Source: Deltaproteobacteria bacterium UBA5756
Lineage (GTDB): Bacteria > Desulfobacterota > Syntrophorhabdia > Syntrophorhabdales > Syntrophorhabdaceae
NCBI GenBank assembly: GCA_002418985.1
Contig: DIFE01000003.1
Coordinates: 455-26,501, forward strand
Direction of reading: 5' to 3'
Length of the DNA: 26,047 nt
Position 1 is the stretch's first letter. Each line of letters starts with the position of its first letter. Positions 15,645 to 23,323 of this stretch are shown piece by piece. The notes under the pieces were generated by a model that was given only the letters and a program-made list of their open reading frames with translations, was not told the DNA's origin and did not search any database. The translations under genes and the position numbers were made by a program.

Positions 15645-16631
15645 ATGCGTTATCCGACTTACCGGCCGAGAAGGCTGAGGCAGAACGAAAAGTTGAGAGG
15701 CATGATGCGCGAAACATCCATTTCGGCGGACTGCCTCATTTATCCTGTATTCGTCAAGGAAATGAGTGAACGTGAGGTGCCCATCGATGCCATGCCGGGC
15801 ATAAGTCAGTTCTCCGTCGACGGGGTCCTCGGGGAGATCGACGATGTGCTCGGGGCGGGTGTATCGGCCATACTCCTATTCGGAATCCCGGAAAAAAAGG
15901 ACGCCACGGGGAGCGGAGCCTACGACAGGAACGGCGTGGTCCAGCAGGCGGTGCGAGCCATCAAGGGTCGCTTCGGAGATGATATCCTTGTTGTTACCGA
16001 TGTCTGCATGTGCGAGTATACGGACCATGGACACTGCGGCATCGTCAGGGACGGTTACGTCGATAATGACGAAACTTTGAAACTTTTGGCGAAGAGTGCG
16101 CTCAGTCACGTCATGGCCGGTGCCGACATGGTTGCCCCCTCAGACATGATGGACGGCAGGGTTCGTGCCATCAGGGAGATACTCGACCTCCACGGTGATT
16201 ACAACATCCCCGTCATGGCCTATGCAGCCAAGTATGCATCCTCCCTGTACGGCCCTTTTCGGGAGGCCGCCGAGTCGGCGCCGCAATTTGGCGACCGCAG
16301 ATCTTACCAGATGGACCCGCCCAACGGACGCGAGGCCATGAGGGAGATCGCCCTGGATATCGAAGAGGGAGCGGACATAATCATGGTGAAACCGGCGCTT
16401 TTCTACCTCGATGTTCTGAAACAGGCCAGAACAGAATTCAACATGCCCCTTGCGGCGTACAGCGTAAGTGGTGAATATGCGATGATAAAGCTCGCGGCTG
16501 AAAAGGGCTGGCTTGACCTCAAGCGGGCCGTAATAGAATCAACAACAAGCATTCGGCGCGCCGGGGCGGATATTGTCATCACCTATTTCGCAAAAGAGAT
16601 CGGTACATGGGCGAAAGAACATACCCTCTGA
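15645..16631 (+). CDS. hemB: Delta-aminolevulinic acid dehydratase (porphobilinogen synthase)
   Basis: The 328-residue protein condenses two 5-aminolevulinate molecules to porphobilinogen. The zinc-site cysteines are in VCMCEYTDHGHCG (C121, C123, C131), which marks the Zn-dependent type. The two Schiff-base lysines are in YAAKYAS (K196) and IMVKPAL (K249). GAGGAGG at 15634-15640, four bases before the ATG, sets the start. It sits between the two radical SAM heme enzymes, so early and late steps of one pathway are transcribed together. Its 3' end overlaps ahbD by 25 bases. Confidence 0.96.
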   Translation: MRYPTYRPRRLRQNEKLRGMMRETSISADCLIYPVFVKEMSEREVPIDAMPGISQFSVDGVLGEIDDVLGAGVSAILLFGIPEKKDATGSGAYDRNGVVQQAVRAIKGRFGDDILVVTDVCMCEYTDHGHCGIVRDGYVDNDETLKLLAKSALSHVMAGADMVAPSDMMDGRVRAIREILDLHGDYNIPVMAYAAKYASSLYGPFREAAESAPQFGDRRSYQMDPPNGREAMREIALDIEEGADIIMVKPALFYLDVLKQARTEFNMPLAAYSVSGEYAMIKLAAEKGWLDLKRAVIESTTSIRRAGADIVITYFAKEIGTWAKEHTL

Positions 16632-17620
16632 GAATGATCGCCTGGGAAGTGACGCGAAACTGCAATCTCGCGTGTATCCATTGCCGTGCATCCGCCGCTT
16701 CGGGCCCCCACGAAGGGGAGCTTTCCACCGAAGAATGCAGAAGGATTATCGATGACATCGTCTCCTTTTCCGAGCCCACGGTCATCGTGACGGGCGGTGA
16801 ACCGCTGATGAGGCCCGATATCTTCGAGATCATCGAGTATGGTGACAGAAAGGGTCTCAGGATGGTGATTGCCCTAAACGGTACCCTCCTCGATCCGCTG
16901 GCGGCGCAAAACCTTAAGTCCTCGGGCATCAGGCGGGTGAGTCTGAGTCTGGACGGAAAAGACAGACAGAGTCATGACAGCTTCCGTGGTGTGGATGGCT
17001 CCTTCGACGCTGTGATCCGGGCGTCCCGGATACTAAGGGAGACCGATCTGCCGTTTCAGATAAACACGACGGTGACAACACTCAATGTCGGGGATCTCAA
17101 GGATATTTATAAATTGACGATGTTTCTTGGCGCTGTGGCCTGGCATGTTTTTCTCCTGGTGCCCGTAGGCAGAGGCACCGGTCTCAAGGGGAAGGAGCTT
17201 TCGGCTAAGGAATATGAGGACGTGCTGCACCGGCTCCATGACATCGAAAGAATGAACGAACTGGAAATGAAGGTGACCTGCGCCCCGCACTATTACCGCA
17301 TCGTCAAAGAGGGCGGCGATACGCCCAAAAGCGCGGGATGCCTCGCGGGAAAGAGCTTCATGTTCATCTCCCACCGCGGCACGGCCCAGCCCTGCGGTTA
17401 CCTGGAAGCAGATTCGGGTGACGTGCGGGAAGATGGTGTGAAAAAAGTCTGGGAAGATTCAGATGTCTTTCGCCGCCTCCGTGACCTTCAATCCTATAAG
17501 GGTAAATGCGGAGGATGCCGTTATATCAGCATCTGCGGGGGTTGCCGTGCCCGCGCCTTTGAATCGACCGGGAGCTATCTCGAAGAAGAACCGCTGTGTT
17601 CTTACAAGCAAGAGGAGTAG
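16607..17620 (+). CDS. ahbD: Heme b synthase AhbD (radical SAM, Fe-coproporphyrin III decarboxylase)
   Basis: The 337-residue radical SAM protein has the AhbD-type entry LRMIAWEVTRNCNLACIHCRA, with cluster cysteines C19, C23 and C26, then VTGGEPLMR. The C-terminal SPASM region binds auxiliary clusters (GCLAGKSF, QPCGYL, KCGGCRYISICGGCRARAF, PLCSY). AhbD oxidatively decarboxylates two propionates of iron-coproporphyrin III to the vinyl groups of heme b. I chose ATG 16607, which overlaps hemB by 25 bases; ATG 16634 is an alternative but leaves a very short N-terminus. With AhbC it completes the last two steps of the siroheme route; AhbA/B are not in the window. Confidence 0.9.
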   Translation: MGERTYPLRMIAWEVTRNCNLACIHCRASAASGPHEGELSTEECRRIIDDIVSFSEPTVIVTGGEPLMRPDIFEIIEYGDRKGLRMVIALNGTLLDPLAAQNLKSSGIRRVSLSLDGKDRQSHDSFRGVDGSFDAVIRASRILRETDLPFQINTTVTTLNVGDLKDIYKLTMFLGAVAWHVFLLVPVGRGTGLKGKELSAKEYEDVLHRLHDIERMNELEMKVTCAPHYYRIVKEGGDTPKSAGCLAGKSFMFISHRGTAQPCGYLEADSGDVREDGVKKVWEDSDVFRRLRDLQSYKGKCGGCRYISICGGCRARAFESTGSYLEEEPLCSYKQEE

Positions 17621-17858
17621 CTGCCGTCATCCGGTTGCCGGGCTTCCATCGAATCATCCAGCCAATCGAGGACACCGCGCAGGCCGTCTGTCTGACGCAG
17701 AACCCGAACTACACTAGAAACCTGCCGGATTTCGCGATCTGACTTATTAGCTCCCGTTGTTATTGGTCGGTTATGTCCTGCGAAAAGCGCACAGGCGAGG
17801 ATAGAGAAGATCCGGAACTGTTTGAAAGACTCCGGCCCCACGATGCCTGACCATGTCG
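17621..17858. other. Intergenic stretch with no recognised gene
   Basis: Between ahbD and the yyaL-like promoter I see no convincing gene. A minus-strand reading frame of 87 codons (17602-17865) has no visible start signal and no recognised motif. A small CCGG-TTG-CCGG palindrome lies near 17630-17640 without a T-run. The stretch may hold decayed sequence. Confidence 0.4.
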
Positions 17859-17889
17859 TTGACACCGTGGAGTTTCATGCTGATATTAC
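17859..17889 (+). promoter_or_regulatory. Promoter of the yyaL-like gene
   Basis: A perfect TTGACA (17859-17864) is followed at 17 bases by GATATT (17882-17887), or at 19 bases by an extended -10, TGATATTAC (17881-17889). It leaves a leader of roughly 35 bases carrying the Shine-Dalgarno. Confidence 0.5.
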
Positions 17890-17929
17890 TTGATCGCGGC
17901 ACCTGAGCCGTTTAATGAGGGAGGACAGA

Positions 17930-19894
17930 ATGAACAGGCTGGGACGGGAAAAGTCGGCATATCTTAAGCATGCCGCGAATCAGAGGATAGATTGGCATTC
18001 CTGGTCGGACGAGGCATTCGATAAGGCTGCGCGGGAAAACAAGCCGGTCTTCCTGAGTTCCGGTGCCATCTGGTGCCACTGGTGTCACGTCATGGCAAAG
18101 GAGAGCTTTGAGGATGACGAGGTGGCGGCGATCCTCAACGAGCATTTCATATCCATTAAGCTCGATCGCGACGAGCGGCCCGACATCGACCGCCGTTACC
18201 AGAGGGCCGTGGCCGCAATGGGGCAGGGGGGAGGATGGCCGCTGTCCGTCTTTTTGACGCCCGATAGGAAGCCGTTTTTTGGAGGTACATATTTCCCGCC
18301 CGTTGACAGTCGCGGTATGCCCGCTTTTGGGACGGTCCTTCTGGCGATGAGCCGGTATTTCAAGGAAAAGAGGAGCGAAATAGAAGAGCAGGGCACGCTT
18401 TTCCTTGGTGCCATCAGACAGGACGGGACGTCACCAGGGTCTCTGTCGGATGGGGCCGTTGATGAGGCCGCTGGAAAGATGCTGGCCTCCATGGACAAAG
18501 TGCATGGCGGATTCGGCACCGCCCCGAAATTCCCCATGTCGGGCGCCATGGAATTTCTCCTGGGAAGGTATTTTTTCAGCGGAGATAAAAACCTTGCTGT
18601 CATGCTGGAGAAGACCTTGACCGCCATGTCCAGAGGTGGTTTTCACGATCAGATAGGCGGCGGTTTTCATCGTTATTCGACGGATGACGCATGGCGTGTG
18701 CCTCACTTCGAAAAGATGGCCGACGACAATGCCTGGCTTCTCAGGAATTATTGCGACGCCTACAATATTTTCGGCGATTCCCGGTTGATGGACGTGGCTC
18801 GGGGCATCATCACCTTTGTCAACAAGGAACTTTCCGATCCCCTCGGCGGTTTCTATGCAAGCATGGATGCCGATGTGACACCCGATGACGAAGGGGGGTA
18901 TTTCACCTGGACCCGGGAAGATCTCAGACGGGTCTTAAGCGATGACGAGTACCGCCTGTTGTCGGCCCACCTTTTCAATCCTCGCAACGCGGTGCATCAC
19001 AATCCTAATAAGGTCGTATTGTCCGTCTGTGAAACGCTCGAGGAAACAACCGCGAAAACAGGCATGGACGCGGCGAAGGTTTCCGAAATCATAGCGGCCG
19101 GAAAAGAAAAACTTCTGGCCGAGCGCGAAAAGAGACAGAAACCTTTTATCGACACAGCTCTTTATACCTCCCTGAACGGGATGATGATATCGGCCTATTG
19201 CAGGGCCTACAGGGCAACCGGTGACAGAACGGTACTCGAGAGGGCCGTTGCGGGCGTGAAGAGGGTCCGCGATGTGAACCTCCATGACGGAGAACTCCAT
19301 CACTCGGAAGGTGTGAAGGCCCTTCTCGAAGATTATGTCTATTTCGGCGATGCCCTCCTCGCCGTTTACGAGGCAACGGGGGACAGGACCTGTCTTGCCG
19401 AGGCGGGAAGTCTCATGGACAGGTGCATAGAACGGTTTTGGGACAATGCCGGAGCCGGATTTTTCGACACTCAGGAAGAAGTCATAGGACTGCGTCTCAA
19501 GGGTATCGAGGACATACCGAGGCCATCCGCCAACGCTCTTTCGATAATCGTGCTCCTCAAGCTTGCGGCGATGTCCGGTGACGACAGGTATCTCATGTAC
19601 GCTGAGGATTCCCTGAAGGTTTTCTTATCGGATGCATCCTTCATGGCGATGCATGGAGGTTATTTTTTCTGCGCCCTCGACGCCTTTTATCGGATGGTCA
19701 AGCTTGATGTCCGCGCCACAGCAGGATCACCGATTGCGGATGCCGCCATTTTCTCCTATCATCCGTATACATGTGTTGTGTACGGCGATGCAGGCGAAAA
19801 CCTCATCATTCCCTGCGCGGGCACAACCTGCTTTGAACCGGTCTTTTCCGCGGAGAAATTAAGCGAGCTCCTGAAAGGCAGGGGGAAAGCCTGA
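17930..19894 (+). CDS. Thioredoxin-domain protein of the YyaL/SSP411 (DUF255) family
   Basis: This 654-residue protein starts with a thioredoxin-like domain. DWHSWSDEAFDKAARENKPVFL leads to the active-site-like WCHWCHVMAKESFED (CxxC at C49/C52), and GGWPLSVFLTPDRKPFFGGTYFPP follows. The remainder is an alpha/alpha barrel related to N-acylglucosamine 2-epimerase and glycosidase folds, with GGFGTAPKFP, GGGFHRYSTDDAWRVPHFEKM, GGFYASMDADVTPDDEGGYFTW and RPSANALSI. The family is widespread from bacteria to man (spermatogenesis-associated protein 20), but its biochemical role is not settled. AGGGAGG at 17918-17924 selects ATG 17930 over an ATG at 17915. It stands alone with its own promoter. A GGGGGAAA/TTTCC hairpin around its stop with TTTT at 19911 may be a weak terminator. 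Confidence 0.88.
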   Translation: MNRLGREKSAYLKHAANQRIDWHSWSDEAFDKAARENKPVFLSSGAIWCHWCHVMAKESFEDDEVAAILNEHFISIKLDRDERPDIDRRYQRAVAAMGQGGGWPLSVFLTPDRKPFFGGTYFPPVDSRGMPAFGTVLLAMSRYFKEKRSEIEEQGTLFLGAIRQDGTSPGSLSDGAVDEAAGKMLASMDKVHGGFGTAPKFPMSGAMEFLLGRYFFSGDKNLAVMLEKTLTAMSRGGFHDQIGGGFHRYSTDDAWRVPHFEKMADDNAWLLRNYCDAYNIFGDSRLMDVARGIITFVNKELSDPLGGFYASMDADVTPDDEGGYFTWTREDLRRVLSDDEYRLLSAHLFNPRNAVHHNPNKVVLSVCETLEETTAKTGMDAAKVSEIIAAGKEKLLAEREKRQKPFIDTALYTSLNGMMISAYCRAYRATGDRTVLERAVAGVKRVRDVNLHDGELHHSEGVKALLEDYVYFGDALLAVYEATGDRTCLAEAGSLMDRCIERFWDNAGAGFFDTQEEVIGLRLKGIEDIPRPSANALSIIVLLKLAAMSGDDRYLMYAEDSLKVFLSDASFMAMHGGYFFCALDAFYRMVKLDVRATAGSPIADAAIFSYHPYTCVVYGDAGENLIIPCAGTTCFEPVFSAEKLSELLKGRGKA

Positions 19895-19916
19895 TTTCCG
19901 GCCCCGGCCCTTTTCA

Positions 19917-19945
19917 TTGACATTGCCCCTGTTCGATTATAGTAT
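19917..19945 (+). promoter_or_regulatory. Promoter of the DUF502-tatC pair
   Basis: A perfect TTGACA (19917-19922) is followed by TATAGT at 15 bases (19938-19943, 5 of 6) or TAGTAT at 17 bases (19940-19945, 4 of 6). The expected +1 at 19950-19952 lies two to four bases before the ATG. Confidence 0.5.
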
Positions 19946-19953
19946 TTCGAACC

Positions 19954-20568
19954 ATGGGTATGGCAAGTCACGCAAAGAAAAAGTTCATAACCGGGCTTCT
20001 GGTGCTGATTCCTCTCATTGTCACCGTATATATCGCTTATCTCATCGTTTCCTTTATCGAGAACTTCATCGGGCCGGCGCTCAAAAACATCTTCTTTCAG
20101 GTATTTCAGCGCGAGGTCTATATTACCGGAATGGCGTGCATAATCTTTGTCGTCATCACATATCTCACCGGCCTTTTTGTTTCGAACTATTTTGGAAAGG
20201 CGGTTTTTTCGCGCGGGGAGCAAATAGTACGGAGGATCCCCATCGTCAAGAGCATCTACGGGTCGGTCAAGGACATGACCGAGGCATTCTCTTCGGACAA
20301 GATCAAGTCCTTCAAAGAGGTTGTCCTCCTCGAGTTTCCTTTTCAGGGCAGGTATGCGATCGGGCTTGTCACGAACAGGGTGGAAATAAAGGGGCTGCAG
20401 CATTGTTCCGTCTTTGTCCCGACGACGCCCAACCCTACATCGGGATATATCATACTGGTCAGGGAGGACGACCTGTTTTTCCTTGACATGCCGACCGATG
20501 ACGCGCTGAAGTACGTTGTTTCACTGGGGACCTCCCGAAGCGGAATCTTATGGAACGGGAAAAGATAA
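19954..20568 (+). CDS. DUF502-family membrane protein
   Basis: The 204-residue protein matches the DUF502 family. A short basic N-terminus (HAKKKFITG) leads to a first membrane helix at about 11-35 and a second at about 57-78. A conserved cytosolic region follows with IPIVKSIYGSVKDMTEAF, the YAIGLVTNRVE strand and VFVPTTPNPTSGYIILV, the usual DUF502 signature. The function of the family is not established in bacteria. No Shine-Dalgarno precedes the ATG, and the predicted +1 is only two to four bases upstream; ATG at 19960 (third codon) is an alternative. Its last 19 bases overlap tatC, so the two proteins are likely made together. Confidence 0.85.
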   Translation: MGMASHAKKKFITGLLVLIPLIVTVYIAYLIVSFIENFIGPALKNIFFQVFQREVYITGMACIIFVVITYLTGLFVSNYFGKAVFSRGEQIVRRIPIVKSIYGSVKDMTEAFSSDKIKSFKEVVLLEFPFQGRYAIGLVTNRVEIKGLQHCSVFVPTTPNPTSGYIILVREDDLFFLDMPTDDALKYVVSLGTSRSGILWNGKR

Positions 20569-21260
20569 TAGCCGGCCTGACGGGCGTCAGGAAAGTTATC
20601 CTCAAATCCCTGGCCTTCATAGTAGCGGCCGGGATAGCGAGTTTCATCTATTCAAAGGAGATGCTCCTCCTCCTGGTGAAGGCGACGGGAATAAAGGTCT
20701 ATTATCTGACCATCCAGGAAGTTTTTCTCGCTACCGTCCAGCTTGCCCTCTTTGCAGGTATCTTCTTCGCAATCCCGGCCATCATATATCTTGCCTGGCA
20801 TGAAATGAAAGGCCTTTACAAAATCAAGTCCCTCTATGGTTATCTCCTGGTCTTTGCGGCCATACTTCTCTTTTATGGGGGCAGCCTGTTCTGTCTCAAG
20901 ATAGTGCTTCCGTCGGGTGTCGGTTTCCTGGTGGCCGGTTACGAGAGCCCGGCCCTCAAGGCAATGATATCAGTTGAGCGCTATCTTCTTTTCTCGACGG
21001 CCATGATCTTCGCCTTTGGAGTTACCTTCGAGGTGCCGCTGATCTTGCTGGCGCTCGGTAACCTGGGTATCGTCAAGGCAAATATGCTCGTCAAGACGAG
21101 GCGCTACGCCATTTTGGGCATTGTTGTCGCTTCGGCGCTCATCACACCTACGCCGGATGTGTACAATCTTGGACTCCTCGCTGTACCGATGTATGTGTTT
21201 TACGAAGTGGGTATACTTCTCGTGAAAATGGTTGAAAAGCAGAAAGGGAAAAATCCCTGA
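20550..21260 (+). CDS. tatC: Divergent Tat translocase subunit TatC
   Basis: The 236-residue protein has six predicted membrane segments and clear TatC motifs: AFGVTFEVP (155-163), ITPTPDVYNLGLLAVPMYVFYEVG (from 198) and the YLTIQEVFLATVQLALFAGIFFAIPAIIY helices. TatC binds twin-arginine signal peptides and exports folded proteins. Two conserved signal-binding positions look altered. The N-terminal HLxELR motif is GLTGVR (residues 9-14), and the first-loop motif F-x-x-P-x-L-Y-x-x-E reads HEMKGLYKIK (84-93), with Lys where E. coli has Glu103. It overlaps the DUF502 gene by 19 bases. No TatA/TatB gene is in the window. It may still work, or be a specialised paralogue. Confidence 0.85.
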   Translation: MEREKIIAGLTGVRKVILKSLAFIVAAGIASFIYSKEMLLLLVKATGIKVYYLTIQEVFLATVQLALFAGIFFAIPAIIYLAWHEMKGLYKIKSLYGYLLVFAAILLFYGGSLFCLKIVLPSGVGFLVAGYESPALKAMISVERYLLFSTAMIFAFGVTFEVPLILLALGNLGIVKANMLVKTRRYAILGIVVASALITPTPDVYNLGLLAVPMYVFYEVGILLVKMVEKQKGKNP

Positions 21261-21319
21261 ACCGGGGTCTTTGGAAGTGTGCGGCACATCAACTGCAGAG
21301 TGCACACAGCGAAATGTCG

Positions 21320-21349
21320 TTGACCATTCGACCATAATCTATATAGAAT
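21320..21349 (+). promoter_or_regulatory. Promoter of the dedA group
   Basis: TTGACC (21320-21325, 5 of 6) is followed at 18 bases by TAGAAT (21344-21349, 5 of 6), leaving a leader of about 78 bases before dedA. Confidence 0.5.
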
Positions 21350-21368
21350 GAAAGACCAAAAGGAGGAC

Positions 21369-21515
21369 ATGAGGCTCTCGATCAGCCCGGTTAGGAATCA
21401 CAACCGGCATCGGGGCAACGGATCGTTCGAACAATGGAAGCATACATTGCAAAATATGGTTACATCGGGATATTCGTCGGTACCTTCCTCGAAGGAGAGA
21501 CAACGGTCCTTTTAG
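21369..21515 (+). CDS. Possible 48-codon leader ORF overlapping dedA
   Basis: An AAAGGAGG at 21359-21366 stands two bases before this ATG, while dedA itself has only a poor site. The frame runs 48 codons to TAG at 21513-21515, passing through the dedA start in another frame. The predicted peptide begins MRLSISPVRNHNRHRG and is basic, with no recognised motif. It may be a leader peptide that couples or regulates dedA translation, or chance. Confidence 0.35.
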   Translation: MRLSISPVRNHNRHRGNGSFEQWKHTLQNMVTSGYSSVPSSKERQRSF

Positions 21516-22006
21516 GCGGGATCTTCTCCAGGCTGGGATACATGAATATTCTGATGGTCATGTTCTATGCCTTCGCGGGAACGCTGGCGGGAGATTGCAC
21601 TTTTTTCGCCATAGGGAGGTCTTTCGGAAGATCCATCACCGATCGCTTTGAGTTTATCAGAAGCAAGGTACCGCTCGCCAACAAGGTGATCAAACGCTAC
21701 GGAAATTTCATCATATTCATCATTCGGTTCCTTGTCGGCATCAGGGCCGTGGTCCTGATTCTCCTCGGGTGCACAAACATGAAGGTGGGCAGGTTCCTGA
21801 TGTTCAGCGTACTCAATTCGGCCTGCTGGAGCATACTTGTGGGGCTTGTCGGATACCTCTTTGGCAGCGTCGTGTTTGTCTTTCTCGACGATATCAAGAA
21901 GTACGAAACTATAATCGTGCCGGTGGTCCTCAGTCTCGTTGTGCTTTTTATCCTTGTGTACCGGTATATCGTAAACAAGAAGGAGAGGGAGACCTATGGA
22001 GATTAA
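21434..22006 (+). CDS. DedA-family (VTT domain) membrane protein
   Basis: The 190-residue protein has the DedA pattern. YGYIGIFVGTFLEGETTVLLGG gives the first re-entrant segment with the acidic residue, GDCTFFAIGRSFGR is the glycine-rich G-x-x-x-G-R motif, RFLVGIRAVVLILLG is the F-x-x-G-R-x-x half, and two further membrane helices follow. DedA proteins are linked to lipid scrambling or flipping of undecaprenyl phosphate and phospholipids and to envelope homeostasis. Its exact substrate here is unknown. The start lacks a strong Shine-Dalgarno and may be reached through the upstream small ORF. Its 3' end overlaps the next gene by 11 bases. Confidence 0.88.
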   Translation: MEAYIAKYGYIGIFVGTFLEGETTVLLGGIFSRLGYMNILMVMFYAFAGTLAGDCTFFAIGRSFGRSITDRFEFIRSKVPLANKVIKRYGNFIIFIIRFLVGIRAVVLILLGCTNMKVGRFLMFSVLNSACWSILVGLVGYLFGSVVFVFLDDIKKYETIIVPVVLSLVVLFILVYRYIVNKKERETYGD

Positions 22007-22220
22007 CGAAAAAATGATGCGGGAACTCCGGAAAAAATTTGACATCGAGGCGAACAAGAAGGAGATCGAGATCGTAGACCACTGGAAGAGGGAGTTCGAG
22101 GCGATCTATAAAAAGAAATATGATAATCTCGCCGCTATCCAGGTGGAGATGAAACGAATGATCGAGCGCATGGGAAACAGGATCAGTATCCTGACGAAGA
22201 TGGTGAGGGATGAGTCGTGA
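21996..22220 (+). CDS. Small coiled-coil protein of unknown function
   Basis: I do not recognise this 74-residue protein. It is almost entirely charged and helical, with hydrophobic residues in heptad-like spacing, which suggests a coiled coil. It has no cysteine, no signal peptide and no membrane segment. A purine-rich AGGAGAGGGAG precedes the ATG. It overlaps dedA by 11 bases and the lytic transglycosylase GTG by four bases, so it is very probably translated with both. The setting hints at an envelope-related cytoplasmic or scaffold role, which is only a guess. Confidence 0.7.
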   Translation: MEINEKMMRELRKKFDIEANKKEIEIVDHWKREFEAIYKKKYDNLAAIQVEMKRMIERMGNRISILTKMVRDES

Positions 22221-23269
22221 AACACCGGCGGATGAAGTCCCGGCTCGCCATGGGATGTGGGGTACGTCTTTTTGTGTCCGTTTCCCTGCTGTACTGTTTT
22301 ATCCTGGCGGCCTTGATTCTTGACACACCGGCCCTGTCTGCCCAGGGCGTCTCCAGGAAGAACGGCACACCGGTAGAAAGACGGTTGGGGGACCTGGAAA
22401 AAGACGTCATGAGACTCCAGCGGCAGGCCGATCTTTTTAATCTCGACGCCTTACCGGACAATCTGATGCTCTGTGACAAAAAGATTCCCATTTACAGGGG
22501 CGATGTCCGGGAACGCTTTGAGCGCGAATTATTTCAGCTGCTGGAAAACAAAGGACTGATCACAATTGTCATCAAACGATACTACAAATACCTGCCCATG
22601 ATGGCCGAGGAAGTTCAACGTCTGGCTGTGCCTTCGGATCTCATCTATCTTGCGGTTACCGAAAGCTACCTCAATCCCAGGGCCGTCTCGCGGGCCAACG
22701 CGGCCGGAATGTGGCAGTTCATAAAGGAAACGGGCAAACGCGAAGGACTTCTTGTCAACGAACATATCGACGAGCGGTTCAATATGAAAAAAGCCACCCG
22801 TTCGGCCCTGACACATTTGAAAAGACTTAACGGCGAATTCAATGACTGGTTTCTAGCCATGTCCGGTTATAATGCGGGTCCGGGGCGCGTACGAGAGGTG
22901 ATCGAGAACCAGGGTACCCGGGATTTTTTTGACATGTACATGCCCGAAGAGACGGAGCGTTACGTCTTCAGGATCCTTGCACTGAAGGAGATCATCTCCA
23001 ACCGGGAGCGATACGGGATAAGGATTGACGACAAGGACCTTTACCGGCCCGCCGTCCTGTCTGAGGTGACCATTGAGGCGAGCCGGGAGTTCCCTTCGTA
23101 CATACTCGCAAGGGCGATGGACCTGCCATATAGGACATTCAGGATCAACAACCTCCATCTCAGAAAATACAAGCTTCCGAAAGGTCTCTACCACATTTGT
23201 GTCCCGGTGGAAAAGAGAGATATTTTTATAAGGAAAATGAAAACTTACGATTATATCGCCGTCCAGTAG
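22217..23269 (+). CDS. MltD-like lytic murein transglycosylase (SLT domain)
   Basis: The 350-residue precursor starts at GTG and has a basic N-terminus and a hydrophobic segment (about 18-36), with a likely signal peptidase site after ALSA (residue 42). The SLT catalytic domain follows: LAVTESYLNPRAVS with catalytic Glu149, AGMWQF (163-168) and GYNAGPGRV (217-225), then ETERYVFRILALKEI. It cleaves peptidoglycan glycan strands between MurNAc and GlcNAc with formation of anhydroMurNAc. No LysM repeat is evident in the 120-residue tail, unlike E. coli MltD, so binding to the wall may differ. It is the last gene of the dedA group, overlapping the small coiled-coil gene by four bases. Confidence 0.87.
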   Translation: MKHRRMKSRLAMGCGVRLFVSVSLLYCFILAALILDTPALSAQGVSRKNGTPVERRLGDLEKDVMRLQRQADLFNLDALPDNLMLCDKKIPIYRGDVRERFERELFQLLENKGLITIVIKRYYKYLPMMAEEVQRLAVPSDLIYLAVTESYLNPRAVSRANAAGMWQFIKETGKREGLLVNEHIDERFNMKKATRSALTHLKRLNGEFNDWFLAMSGYNAGPGRVREVIENQGTRDFFDMYMPEETERYVFRILALKEIISNRERYGIRIDDKDLYRPAVLSEVTIEASREFPSYILARAMDLPYRTFRINNLHLRKYKLPKGLYHICVPVEKRDIFIRKMKTYDYIAVQ

Positions 23270-23323
23270 ATCCGGCGCATCACCTTGCAACATCTTAATA
23301 TTATTACCCATAATCAATAACAA

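Noticed and set aside
17602..17865. 87-codon minus-strand frame between ahbD and the yyaL-like gene
   Set aside because: No Shine-Dalgarno, no recognised motif and it overlaps the ahbD end; too weak to call as a gene or pseudogene.
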